Origin: Coptis chinensis | Taxonomy: Eukaryota > Streptophyta > Magnoliopsida > Ranunculales > Ranunculaceae | Reading direction: 5' to 3' | Assembly (NCBI GenBank): GCA_015680905.1 | Contig: CM027382.1 | Coordinates: 11,319,501 to 11,383,500 of the forward strand | DNA length: 64,000 nt | In this document: one piece after another, positions 21,765 to 33,090 of the stretch | Numbering within the stretch: position 1 is the stretch's first letter | Layout: each line of letters opens with the position of its first letter | The notes under the pieces: generated by a model | Database searches by the model: none | What the model saw: the letters and a program-made list of their open reading frames with translations, nothing else | What the model was told of the DNA's origin: nothing | Program-made: the position numbers and the translations under genes

Positions 21765-23962
21765 TCACTCACCACACCAGTGAGGGGGGAAGGCACGACC
21801 GTAGAACGATTGCCCGGCATCTTCGGGCGATTCGCGCCGAAGTTCTCTCGAAGTTCGGCGTTCCCGCTCCTCCTGCAGGTCGTCCAGCTTCTTCTCCAGT
21901 TCCTCCCCCTCAGCACAGATGGTGAGATAGGCCTCTTTCGCTTGCAGGGTGGACGTCTTACATCGTTCAACATAGGTGTTCGCCGCGACTAGCTGGCCCC
22001 TCAACACTTCCACCTCATGCTTTAGCCCGATCGACTCATTCACTGCGAGGGTCTTCTCGAGTCGTGGCGGTGGTACAGGGCCTCAAGCCAAGATCCAGTT
22101 TGGTTTTCTCGGCTGTTGCACGGCTTCGCGGTCGACAAATTCGTCCCTCAGCGACTCAACCTCCGCCTTCTCCAAGTCAGCGATCTGCGCGGCCGTCTTC
22201 AGCTTCTGGTACCCAGCGATCAGCTGCGACAACTCGCACAACATATCACGTTAGTATCAAACAACAACATGTAACGCGATAACACAGTCAAGTTGAGCGC
22301 AAAGGTTACTTACCAGACACATCGCCTTATCCATCCCCCTCATATTCGACTCCAGCTCCTTGGCATCCAAGTCCTTCCTATCACCGTCCAAGGTCATACC
22401 CTCTAGCAAACAAGCAGCTATGGGTGCGGACTTGTAGCTGCAGTCCGACCTCCTTACATAGCGCTTCTTCCCAGTCACCTCATCTATGTACATCAGGTTG
22501 CGTTCCAGCTCGTCTTTTCCAGTACTGGAGTGCCCCTTACCAGTTTCCCTCACACCAACCTTTCCCTTTATCTTGCCAGAGGGATCTCCAACAACCCTGG
22601 GTTGAGCGACCTCCGGGTGTCCTCACCAAGGACGCTGAAATCGGGCATCGGTCTCGCCCTCGAGTTGCGAGCCGCCCTTCCCCCAGTTCGCACCTCACCA
22701 CCCCCCGGTGCGGTCTCAACCACCCTCGCAACCTTTGCAGGTCGAGACTCTGGGACTTCGAAGAGAACGTCCTCCACATCGAATGGAGCGTCCTCTCGGC
22801 CCTTCCCTGCTCCAGACCCAGAGTCCCCAACACCTCCAGCAGATTGCTTCACCCCAGTACGACCGCGGTTCCTATCTTCCCTCGTAACCAGATCACTCCT
22901 ACGCTTCTCCATCACAGGTCTCTTCGACGTCCTCCTGCTCACCTTATCCCGCGCTCTGGTCTTTTGCACTTGCCTTCTCTCCCTAATTGCAGGTCCTCCA
23001 TGTTCTTCAAAGAAATGAGCAACTTCCGGTAGCTTGGTTTGTTTCTCAGCTCGCGTCAGCCTAGCGAACTTCTCGATCACCTGTCGGCTCGACCCCTTTT
23101 TCAAGTGGATATCTGCACAGACAACGAAACAACAGTTTCAGTATAAGATCAACCAAAGCAAGTTTGATATTATCAGTCAGCGTACTGGTACCCACTAGTA
23201 AAGTCGCATATCTTATTGTCCACACTGAACCCGCTAGCACAGTAGTTTCCAACAAGCAGCAGTGGTCGTTTATCCCACGACTCGTTGCTCTTACCATCCA
23301 GAATGCTCGATAGCGTAGCTCAAGTTTGCAAGCTAAAGTTCAGCGACCTAGATCGCTTTACGAGGTAGTGCTCGATAACATTAGCGACCTCAATTCGGTA
23401 CTTCACGGGGCGCGTTCAATAGGTCAAAACCTTGAACAATCGCCACGTGTTACCCACAAACCCCGAACGGGGGCCTTGCCCGCGGTGTTCAGAACTCACA
23501 AACCAAATTTTGAAGAACGGTATCGTCATGAACGCCCTCAGCTGCCCCTCACAGATGATCACCCCATGATTTGGTGGGGTGTACCTATCGCTATAGACTA
23601 GAGCGTTTTGGTCAGGCTCATGGATCTCCAGACCGCTTACAGTTATCCCATATTTCTCTCGGATATGGGAACGCCAAAAGCATGTCCGTCCACGTTACAG
23701 CGGCGGCGTCAAGAAGACGACCTCTCACAGCGACCTAAAGTGCTAGCTTCAGCAGCTATACAGACGCAGACCGAGCCACATCTTCCTCACTACTAGCCCC
23801 CTCAACCGCCTCATCTCCATTATCACCCTCAACCACCCCACACACAGACTCATCTTTCTCTTCCTCTTCATCATCCCAGCCAAGAGAAACTTCACGAACC
23901 TCATTAGATCGCGTGTCATCGGAGTCAGACATTTTTCTTCTAACCCTAACAGGTATAGCCAC
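21765..23962 (-). pseudogene. Antisense extra ORF of the Tat element, distal copy
   Basis: Read from 23962 leftward: an acidic N-terminus (MSDSDDTRSNEV..GWDDEEEEKDE); a decayed middle around 23400-23700 with IREKYGI and GVIICEGQLRAFMTIPFF, which resembles the conserved part of Tat antisense ORFs; a segment with WDKRPLLLVGNY and a possible intron (about 23110-23195, minus-strand acceptor ttgtctgtgcag); a charged linker (22568-23104); a SYKSAPIAACLLEG block near 22400-22440; and a coiled-coil (21765-22043, ESIGLKHEVEVLRGQL). The function of these ORFs is unknown. Several stops and frame changes indicate decay unless more introns explain them. Confidence 0.6.
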
Positions 23963-24430
23963 TAGTAACTAATAGGGTATCCTAACAACTCTAGAACAGA
24001 GGCTAAGCACGAAACAAGAAGCAGAAGTTCAACAATGGCAGAGAACTAACCTGAAGGATGATGCGGTAATGAAGTAGTTTCTACCAGACGAAGCAGCCAA
24101 ATGAAGTTTTAAAAGAGCCAGCGAAATTTTTGAGAAACCGCCCCTCCAGTTTCCAAGGCATCATGATTACACCCCAGCCCTAGCCTAGCCCCGACTTCGA
24201 CTTCCAACCAACCAATTCCCCGCTTTTTCACATCCCGAAAAAATGGGGCGCACGCGTTTTCTCTGCAGAATCGCCAGATCATCCGCGTCTTCAACACGCG
24301 ATCAAACGTTTGCACCCACCAGCTCACATGGTTAACACGAGCCGCTCCTCACAGATCGTTGGAACTTTCCACCTCTAGCATGCTCCACACATGCTAACGA
24401 TCTCTCTCAGCAGGTCATTTTCACAACCTA

Positions 24431-24444
24431 CTGAGAAGGGGCTG
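24431..24444 (+). other. Polypurine tract of the Tat element
   Basis: ctgagaaggggctg lies immediately before the 3' LTR, in the expected place for priming of plus-strand DNA synthesis. It is short and interrupted by pyrimidines. Confidence 0.6.
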
Positions 24445-24970
24445 TGTAGGGGAGTGATATTCTCTATCCAGCACGCGCCTAACATGGTGGAAATGACGCA
24501 TCGACCTATGGATCCAGGTCGCATCCATGAGCTAATAGAACGCTACAGACAGGTCACAGTATCATGCGAACTACGCTATGAAGTGACTCAAATACCCCTT
24601 CCAGAAGCAATCATGACTAAAGATGCACTTGCACAAATCTTGGCCGTCGACTATCGGTCACCGCCATAGCTACTTATCTGGTGACACTCCACATCATTAC
24701 AGCAGACCTATGAGGACAGTTCTCACATGCTATCCTGATCTCCACCCCTCGTTTGGGACACCCTTTACACGTGGTGGACAAGGATACACTCTCGATATCT
24801 ATAAATACCTCCCCTATGAACTACGCTAGACCTGATTCTGCTCTCCCCCACAAAAAACCAAGAGCAAAATACGTAGGCAGTTCGCTCTCAAGACGAACTC
24901 GGTCCATCCAATAACCTATTCCAGTCCCCCATCGACTGTTTGTAAGGGAAAGCTAAATCACACCTTTACA
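24445..24970 (+). repeat. 3' LTR of the Tat element
   Basis: Starts TGTAGGGGAGTGATATTC and ends CACCTTTACA, followed by the ATATT duplication. Differences from the 5' LTR cluster around 24650-24720, where several small indels occur; elsewhere there are only scattered substitutions, mostly transitions. Confidence 0.93.
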
Positions 24971-24975
24971 ATATT

Positions 24976-26725
24976 CTTCTTGCATTAAAAAAACAAAATT
25001 GTCACGGTAGGTATTGGGATTCTATTGCTTTGAATTAGTCTATTAACAATTTTGAATTGTCCCTTATTTATTTATTTTCCCCTTTTCTTTTCTTTCACTT
25101 TACTCACAAATAATTTGTGTATTGGTTATAGGACGACTGCCTCACATAATTTGAAACACATATAATTGAAAAAAGTTATTTATAAGAAAATAAATAATTG
25201 AAAAAAATTTCTAAATCGTTCCCATATGTTGATTATAACCCTGAACATCATATATCTACACTATATGATAGCCGGATCTTTAGGAGGAAAATTTCTCAAC
25301 CGAATCTAATTTGTAATCTCTATTTTATGATTTTAGAACCACCTCCCTTTAATTATTCTAATTTTCCTTTTTAAATAATTTAAAAAACTCTCTCAATTGA
25401 AATTAGAATTAGATATTATTTAAAATAATTTAAAACCCTCATTCCCAAATTATATTCAACCCCTCCTAATGTTTTATATTATTTTTAGATTATAACCCAA
25501 AAAAATCATACTATCGATAATGTTAGAGCTTAATGATTTAAAAATTTGAAAAATACCGATCGCGTATAGGATTTTATAATAGGATCTATTATACTTTTCA
25601 ATATGGACATTGTGAAAACTCAAAATGACCATTTTTACAATTTAATTCAGCTGGACCGACTAGTATTTATTCAAATAAAATTTTAAAATAGACTATATAA
25701 TTACCAACTTAGTTCAATTGGAATGACAAACTAAAAGTGATTATATCAATTATATAGCAAAATCTTGAATTGTTTCGTTACAAATTCAACTAGCTTACAC
25801 CCCTGACTTTACGAGTCAGGTTTGACTCTACATGGCATCCGGTCCGGTTTATCTCGGTTCAGAACTTGACTGGTTCAATGGTCCAACCATCGGTTTCGCT
25901 TGGTCCAACCATGGATACTGGTTTTCACCAACTCGAACTGAAAATGTTACCAAACCCGGTTGGACCCAGTTGGCCCCGGTGCAATCCGGTTTTCAAAACG
26001 TTGCATTTTTGGCTTTTGCACCTATGAACCGGAATGTGATGCCTAATGAGTAATGATAATAGTCGAGCACTGCATGGGCCTCTAATATCTTCTAATTTCT
26101 AACGTATGGGATGACTTCACATTTTCACAACTTTCTTATAATGTTGTCCATTGCTATTCGGCACCGATCCCATATCTTTGTCACTTGGCAACGCATGTCG
26201 TGTACTGTCATAGTCATCTAGAAAACCTTTTTATTTATTTTTGTTGTTTTCCTTCTATATAAGCTTCCTTGTTACTTGTTTGCATTGTACTAGCTGAACT
26301 GTCGGAGCCAAAAATTAGGTGTCCTTATTTATAAAAGCTATCAGTATTCTAGCTATCGTTATCATCCAATGGCCCCAAGTATAATCTATACAATACGGAA
26401 TTAACTATTGAATTGCAGGTATTAACTAGCGAAGTGGGTAAAATTTTTGGCCATAATACTAGTGAATTATATTATTTTTAATGAAGATGGTCTCTCTGCC
26501 TTGTACAATTTTTTATTATATTATATTCGGAAAGACGAGCTCGTACCGTCGTACGTGATCAACTTTAAACCTTGCAAGTCCACCTAGCATTATTGAACAA
26601 GCTTCAAGTTTCTAAAGTTTTCAAGTGGTTTATTTTTCATATATGTATATATTAGTTACCTGCAGCAAGGTATGTCGAAATTTTCAAATGGGATCAAAGT
26701 TTTTTGTACAAAGATTCTGTGTCAT
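24976..26725. other. No gene recognised (1.75 kb)
   Basis: Very AT-rich sequence. The 74-codon frame at 25832-26053 lies in a segment of repeated ggttcaa / ggttggacc motifs and resembles degenerate repeat DNA rather than a gene. No terminal repeats could be assigned. Confidence 0.5.
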
Positions 26726-26829
26726 AAGAGCATCTTTAAGAGAGCTACAAAAAAAAAACTAAAATTTTGAACCAAAAAAACACCAAACAACTTTAAGAGC
26801 AACATCAAATTTTCACCAAGCAACTACAC

Positions 26830-26975
26830 AGTTTTGCCAAAACCGCGCCATATAGCCTACGCGGTTTTGCCAATACCGCGCCACTAAAGTCTAACTGACA
26901 GGTCCAAACTCACGCGGTTTTCAGAAAATTGTGCGGTGTTCAGAACACCGCGTGCTATTTTTATATAAACAAGTC
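26830..26975. repeat. Left subterminal repeats of the PMD element
   Basis: Repeated gttttgccaaaaccgcg, gcggttttgccaataccgcg and cgcggttttcagaaaattg motifs, partly inverted. They mirror the cluster at 29550-29690. Such subterminal repeats serve as transposase-binding sites in other TIR elements; that role here is inferred. Confidence 0.6.
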
Positions 26976-27081
26976 CAAAGCCGCGCGATTCAATCACTTT
27001 CAACTCTTCTATAAATTATAAACCCTCTCCTTTAGTTTAAAAAAAAAAAAACAAAAACCTACCTAAACTCTTGAAATTTTA

Positions 27082-29324
27082 TATGGATTCTTTTGAACCT
27101 TTCGACGTGATGATTGGCAGTACACAAATGACATTGGCGATGGGGGAGAAGAACCCGAAGAAGTACAATACGGTGGGGGAGAAGAACTCGAGGATGTCGT
27201 GCCGACTGATAGACATCCCTATGTATTGGAGTATCAGATGAACGACTTCGATTGACAATTTGCACCTGGAGAAGCACTTGATATGGAAGTTGTGTCTTCT
27301 ACACGTGATACAAAATACGTGTCGAGTGCAGTGGCTAATACTCAGGTAATTAATTAGTTTTGATTAAATATTTTAAATATTAATTAGTTGAGTTGGACCA
27401 ATTAATTATTTATCTTATACGCATTATTATTTTTTCATAATATCAGCATGTTATTGACTACCGAGTTAGATCGGCTTTACATGGTGTTAGAGAGTGGTGG
27501 AAGGTTATTAAGAGTTTGGATGAGTTTGTACATATTAGAGATAGTATTTTGTATACACCTTTGGGTCTTTTGGTTGATGTGGATTATAAATAGGTTGATT
27601 GGGCAGTGGTCATAGCTTTAGTAGAAAGATGGTGGAGTAGAACTCATACATTTCATTTCCCTTGTGCGGAGTTAGGGTTCACACCACTAGACTTCACTAT
27701 GATTTCTGGGTTGAGTATCGGTATAGGCTAACCGATACCTTTTCATACAAATTATGAGAATATGGATAGTATGTTTATGAGTTTTCTTCATTTGGGTGCG
27801 GATGCTTATGATTCTTCTGGTATTAAGCTATCTCATATTAAGACTGCATATATGAAACCCCTCTTAGATCCTGATACACGAGCGGAGTTAGCTTTGATTG
27901 TTCTACCTGGTAGTGAGGGTGCTGATGCATATGTTATGGCTTTTTTGATGTTTTTTATTGGGCATGTTCTGTTTCTCAATGGTCATTCTACAGTACGACT
28001 GAGATATTATGCTTATGTATCTGATTTGTATGCTATGAGAGATTATGACCTGGGTAGCTCAGTATATGCCACATTGATAGCGGCATTAGATAAAACTTCA
28101 CAGACATTCGGAAGTAGAAGTCCTCAGATTGCAGGATTCACAGGACTTTTAGAGATTTGGTTTATGAGTACTTTCGAACTCTTTGTCCTAACATAGACAT
28201 AATTGCTGATACTCGCCCTAGATTTGGTAGTTGGTCGTATTCTCACTTGATTAAATATCGAGGGGGCAAATTAGAAATAATGTCTGTATGGCTCGTACTC
28301 AGATTGATATTAGATCATTGTCATCTATTGAGTGGAGACCTTGGCGTTTGACTACTGCCTTTGTCGATCCAGTTGTGCAGCATGCTTGTGTGTTGTCACG
28401 TCACAGAGTTGTTTTTGCCGCACGTGACTATATGGTTTGGTATTGTGGCGACAGATGACTGGACGTTATGGAGTTCCATGTGCTCCCATGCCAGATGTTA
28501 GTGATGCCAAGTCGTGGGATAGAACTCAAGTTCATGAAGTTCATGCCAATGGTGGTCCTTGGCCAGATGCGTTTTCTTTTGTTGTTGAGCATACTGCTGA
28601 TCAGTATTATAGATGGTGGAACCGTGTCTTCATGGGTCCGTTGTTGCCCCCTGTTGGTCGGGCTAGCAACTTCGAGTTTGTGGGCCTAGAAGGGATGAGA
28701 CGTGAGCTACGTATTCCTCATCCGCCACAGCCTGTTTACAACCCACAACCTCTGAATGCATATCATCCAAATTCGTAATCCGCTAGTAATCCTCAGATGT
28801 TTGCGTGTGTGGACTGATGGGGAGGCTACTTACATTTCCATTCCTGAGGTGCCTCGTGCTCGTTGCCATGAGTTAGAGCTGCAGATTGATCAGTATACCA
28901 CGGTGAGTTTCGTTATTTTATTTTTCTTATTCATTATATATATAATATGTACTCACCATGTATTTTCTTAGATTTTCAGGCTAAGATTCGGGAAAGATAT
29001 GAGAACCAGATTTGTATGTTTGATGGGATGAGGATTGCCGTGTATCATTATAGCCAAGAAAGGGAGGAGGCATATTCTCAGACATATCAGCAATCCCAAC
29101 GTGCGTATGACGAGACTCGAAAAGCGTCTTTGGATATTCAAAGAGGTGTACACGCAAATGAAGATCGGGGATATGAGGAACTTTAGGCTGAGGTAGTTAA
29201 CCTTCGTGCAGACAGAGAAGATCTTGATTCTCAGGTTAGGAACTTAGAGGAACAACTTAAGAATATCCAAATAGAGAGAGGAGAGGGATCGAGTGGTAAG
29301 GGGCATAAGAAGAGAGCTAAATAA
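27082..29324 (+). pseudogene. Plant mobile domain (PMD, MAIN/MAIL1-like) gene, decayed
   Basis: An acidic N-terminus (GGEEPEEVQYGGGEELEDV, near 27150-27205, one frame change after the ATG) precedes a likely first intron (donor 27346 gtaatt, acceptor before 27447). The PMD core follows: LVERWWSRTHTFHFPCAELGF, then TPLDFTMISGLSIG, the open stretch 27762-28196, and the tail FSFVVEHTADQYYRWWNRVF near 28575-28635. A second intron is likely at 28903-28979 (gtgagt...ttttcag). The last exon is a coiled-coil ending in the basic GKGHKKRAK. In-frame stops occur at about 27253, 27590 and 27729. PMD proteins include host genes for genome maintenance and silencing (MAIN, MAIL1) and transposon-borne versions; this is the transposon-borne type. 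Confidence 0.8.
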
Positions 29325-29549
29325 ATTTGATGTAATATGATAGGTTTTGGATCATTTTGGATATTATAATCATAGATTTTGGACTGCATAATCATAATCA
29401 TAATCATAGGTTTTTAATTTTTTTTAATTTTTTTGATTTTGAATCACAATTCTTAATTTCTTCAATTGCACAATTATTAATTTCTTAACTTCTATGCACA
29501 ACTCATAATTTTTCAAGTTCTATGCACCACAGTTCTAATTTTCAGAAAA

Positions 29550-29690
29550 AACGCACGTGGTTTTGCCAACACCGTGCCAATAGAAGCCCAAGCCCACGTG
29601 GTTTTGCCAAAACCGTGCCATAGAAGTCCAAGCCCACGCAGTGTTGGGAAAACCACACGGTTTTGGCAAAACCGCGTGAGTGATTTGATA
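29550..29690. repeat. Right subterminal repeats of the PMD element
   Basis: Three or four copies of cacgtggttttgccaa(a)accgtgcca followed by the inverted form ggttttggcaaaaccgcg. This pairs with the left cluster at 26830-26975. Confidence 0.6.
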
Positions 29691-30033
29691 CAGCATCAAA
29701 CCTAGAACCAAATATTGGCCAATTTGGTGTTTGGTTTGGTATTTTTTGTGTTTTCATTAACATGTAGCTTTCCTGAAGTTGAAAAAATACCAAATTGTTG
29801 GAAATTTGGTATTTGGTGCTAGGTTGATATCACTCCTAAAGATACTCTAAGAAGACTATCCTCCCAAAATTTTATGATTCCATTTTTGTTTGAGGTAGTA
29901 AGGCTGTAAGGCCATCTCCAATAGGGTGTAAACTATATAATTAAGATGTATAAAGTTAATTTATATCCCCAATTTTAAAAATATCTTCCTAATAGAGGTA
30001 CAAATTGTAAATAATAGCTAATAATAACTATTA

Positions 30034-31680
30034 CGCAAAGTTCTATCAATGGTGCGCCATCCCACCAAATATGGCAAAAATCGTGATCCAATGGTGCGTC
30101 AAAACACCAACCCGTTAACGCTATCATTATTAATTTACCTATGCATAGCGTGAGTTTTAGCGAAATGGCGTATGGTCTACACGCCACTCTGAAAAGCTAG
30201 TAGAATATATTTTGTTGGCATGCCGCTACAAATGGCGGGTAGAAAGTGTTTGCACACCACTAGGAGTTAGGGGTGGGCAATGGGCCGGGTCGGGCTAGCC
30301 CGACCCTAAACATTTAAAGCCCTTCATATATTAGGGCTGGGTCGGCCCGGCCCTAAAGTTAGCATATCGGGTCGGGTCGGGTCACAAGTCTAAACCTCAA
30401 GCCTCGACCTCCACTAGCCCCTCTTTAAGGGCTTTAGGGTCGGCTTTTAGGGCCTGCCTATATATTTTCTTTTTTACTACATCAGTTTTAAAACTCATTT
30501 ATATTACAAAATGTACAATAATCTACAAACTCAAAGTCCAACCAATTTAGTAATAATAATCAGATAAGTCCAAAAATTTAAAATACACATCCACAATCTA
30601 ATGAACTGAAGTGCATCGAGAGTTCGAATTTGTTCTTCCTTGTACTCAAACCTCAATTTTTTGTTACATTTAACATTGAAATACATAGACAAATAATTAT
30701 ATTATCATTTTAAAGGAAGAAGTAATAGATATAAAGAAGAAACATAATAGTTTTGGTTAAGGTCATGAAAGTTGTTAAACTATTTGTAATATCATAAATT
30801 ATTTCTATAATAGATTTAAACAAATATAATATTACCTTTCTTCTAATTTAAAAGTGATTCAAGCTTTGTATATGGAAATGAAAATATTGGCTTTTGAACA
30901 AGTGATGGAGAAAGGTTTGAGATTACAAATGTCATTTTTCCGAAAGGGTGTTTTTGGTTTCTATGTTACAAATATCCGTCTATTTTTGCTTTAATGGTGT
31001 GGAAGGAAACCTTTAGTTTTAGACTTGGCTTGGATGTGAATAAAAATATAATTTATAAGAAATAAGTGAGAAAAAGAAATTGAGAATAATAAGTTATGGA
31101 CTTTGATTTGATGATCAAAGGAATAAAGTCTTATTTTTATTTAGGCTAGTGCTCATTGTTCTTTTCATGGTCGCTAAGTTGACAAGTTTTTGTTATATAA
31201 AACAAGTTATTGGAAGTACCTTTGGGGTGTAAGTGATAAATTACAAAGGACAATGTTATTTTAATTGAAAATATTTAACAAAGAGTTGGACAATTATGGT
31301 ATGTGTATTTTATAGTAAAAGTATGAAACAGGGGCGGTTAGGGCTTGGTTAGGTTTTTTTAGCCTAGCCCTAGCCCCTGCCCTAGAAGGGCATTAGGGCG
31401 GCCGGCCCTAAACTCTGGGAGGGCTTTAGTTGTGAGGGGCTTTATAGGGCTTAGGGTCGGGTCGGTCGGGGGCATTAGGGTCAAACTAGGAGTGGTGCTT
31501 GATAATACTTGCTTGATTTTGGCTACACGCTATTGGGAGAGGCGGTTAGAAATTCAAATATTTTATTCATGCCTTTGACACTGTCAAATGGTTAGAAACC
31601 ATTGGGTGCGACTTACACCATTCCGCTAACACTATCTCTGTGTTATAGTGGGATAGCGCACAAAACTATTAGACTTAGCC
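30034..31680. mobile_element. MITE of the GGCTAAGTCTAAT family, nested, itself interrupted
   Basis: The right end reads inward as GGCTAAGTCTAATAGTTTTG, like the 82-bp element at 10806-10887; the left end (CGCAAAGTTCTATCAATGG) is diverged but pairs further in through gcgccatcccacc / gtgggatagcgc. TTA flanks both sides (30031-30033 and 31681-31683). A 1.2-kb hAT element sits inside. Confidence 0.6.
30268..31485. mobile_element. Non-autonomous hAT-type element (family A, copy 2), 3' tip deleted
   Basis: Starts TAGGGGTGGGCAATGG like the copy at 4933 and shares its AT-rich interior (for example gtgtggaaggaaacctttag near 31000). The perfect 8-bp duplication CTAGGAGT (30260-30267 and 31486-31493) proves insertion. 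The expected right tip (CCCACCCCTA) is missing just before the duplication, so the element has lost one terminal repeat and cannot be mobilised. Confidence 0.85.
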
Positions 31681-31782
31681 TTAGATCGAGTGGAGAATTC
31701 TCCACCCAGATACAAGTTGGTAAAAGACACTAGCACCACCAACTTAAAACAAGTTCGGATGTTACTAGGAACAATAATTCTA

Positions 31783-32712
31783 CACTGACGACATAGAGAT
31801 TTTGACACAGTTGACTGACACAGTGATGTGGCACTGCAACATCAATGTTGCACTATGAAAAACTATTACTGCAACATCAATGTTGTATCGAGAAGTTTCA
31901 TTGCAACTTCAATGTTGCATTATGAAAAGTACTGTAACGTGAATGTTGCACCAAGAAATAGGGGTGTACACGGGTCGGGCATGGGTCTAAACCGACAACC
32001 GAATCGACCCTATCGGTTTATACTTTTTTGAAACCGAACCAAACTGGTTTTGTTATATTAACCGAACCGAACCAAAGTAATTTCCAATCGAACCGATACT
32101 CGAACAGAACTGATTGGGTTACGGTTTAACCGATATTAACAGACCCGAACCGATCGGTTTTTATATATTTTAAAATTAAATCAATTAAATATATATATTC
32201 TAATATATATTATATATATCGGGTCGGGTTTGGGACTAAACCGATGACCGAACCGACCCTATCGGTTTTCAAATATACTTAATCAAACCGAACCGATTCA
32301 TAAACATAATTGACTCAAAACCGATCGATTCGGTTCGGTTCAATCGGTTGTGTCCGTTCAGCTGGTTTATGCACACCCCTACCAAGAAATATCACTGCAA
32401 CATCAATGTTGTACCATAAAACCAACGCAACATGAATATTGTACCGAGAAATATCACTTCAACATCAATATTGCACTATGAAAACCATTACAACATCAAT
32501 ATTGTACCATGAAAAACCAATAGAATCGATGGTTTGCTATAAAGAAAATATGAGAATGACACAATAAGAATGGGAAAATGATAATGGAAGAGAAGAAGTG
32601 TTTTGAGTGAGAGAAAAGAGATTTTTGGCTCTTATTTTCACCACTGCAATATTTATGTTGTAACATATCACGTCACTGTGTTTTAACTGTGTCATTTTTC
32701 CTGTGTCAGTGT
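31783..32712. mobile_element. TIR element with CTACACTGAC ends, nested
   Basis: The left end CTACACTGACGACATAGAG (from about 31779) and right end CCTGTGTCAGTGTAG (to about 32715) form inverted repeats extending about 50 bases with gaps (both include GACACAGTT and CAGTGA). Internally the motif tgcaacatcaatgttg(t/c)a is repeated about eight times at 31835-31955 and 32394-32510. TA or CTA/TAG border the core, which would suit a TA-duplicating family, but the class is uncertain. A hAT element divides it. Confidence 0.6.
31959..32381. mobile_element. Non-autonomous hAT element, 423 bp, perfect 8-bp duplication
   Basis: Ends TAGGGGTGTACACGGG and GCACACCCCTA, flanked by CCAAGAAA on both sides (31951-31958 and 32382-32389). 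The body is made of ccgaaccgatcgg / cggttcggtt motifs in both orientations. It is inserted in the middle of the CTACACTGAC element, so it is the younger of the two. Confidence 0.92.
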
Positions 32713-32775
32713 AGTATTACTCTTACAGTTTTACTATGAGTGACGACACACGAGTTTGCAATAAGTTATTTTTAG

Positions 32776-33090
32776 TTAGGGCAGGAAATCGGGTCAGGTT
32801 TGACCCGAATCTGACCCGACCCAAATCCGAATAGTTTGGGTTCGGGTCGATTTTGATATCCGTTTATTTATTTGGGTTGGGTTCGGATTCGGATATAATT
32901 TTTGGGGTTTTTTTTGGAATTTTTAGTGTTATCTAATCGAGTCGTTTAGGTTTAGGTCGAATTTGGATTGAAAATTTCGGTTTGATTCGGATTGGAGTTC
33001 GAATTCGAATATTGTCAAACTAGTCGGATTCCGATATAGTCATATCCGAACCAAACCCAACCCGTAAAATAAGCTCGGACATCATTATTC
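32776..33090. repeat. GGGTCGG/ACCCGACCC-rich inverted segment
   Basis: Reads gggcaggaaatcgggtcagg at the left, with aaacccaacccg at the right end, and many gattcgg / gttcgga motifs between. It resembles the interior of non-autonomous hAT families with GGGTCGG-type subterminal repeats, but no clear terminal repeats or target duplication were found. Confidence 0.4.

Larger units (their letters stand above)
12484..24970 (+). mobile_element. Structurally complete Tat-lineage Ty3/gypsy LTR retrotransposon, 12.5 kb
   Basis: Two LTRs of 529 and 526 bp enclose gag-pol in the order protease, reverse transcriptase, RNase H, second (archaeal-type) RNase H, integrase. Both ends are flanked by ATATT (12479-12483 and 24971-24975), the expected 5-bp duplication. 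The second RNase H and the antisense ORF downstream of integrase are marks of the Tat lineage (Ogre/Retand-type). By eye the LTRs differ by about a dozen substitutions plus a cluster of small indels near their middle, so the insertion is not recent. The coding part is broken by many frameshifts and stops, so this copy is unlikely to move by itself. Confidence 0.93.
26729..29847 (+). mobile_element. 3.1-kb TIR transposon carrying a plant mobile domain gene
   Basis: Left end GAGCATCTTTAAGAG and right end CTCCTAAAGATACTC are inverted repeats with two mismatches in 15, flanked on both sides by TAA (26726-26728, 29848-29850). End sequence and TAA duplication resemble PIF/Harbinger and Tourist elements. 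Behind the ends, both sides carry clustered motifs of the type cgcggttttgccaa and ccaaaaccgcg (26830-26960 and 29550-29690), a subterminal repeat structure. Instead of a DDE transposase the element holds a spliced PMD gene, now decayed. Confidence 0.75.

Noticed and set aside
25832-26053. 74-codon frame starting MASGPVYLG
   Set aside because: Composed of repeated ggttcaa/ggttggacc motifs; no protein family recognised.
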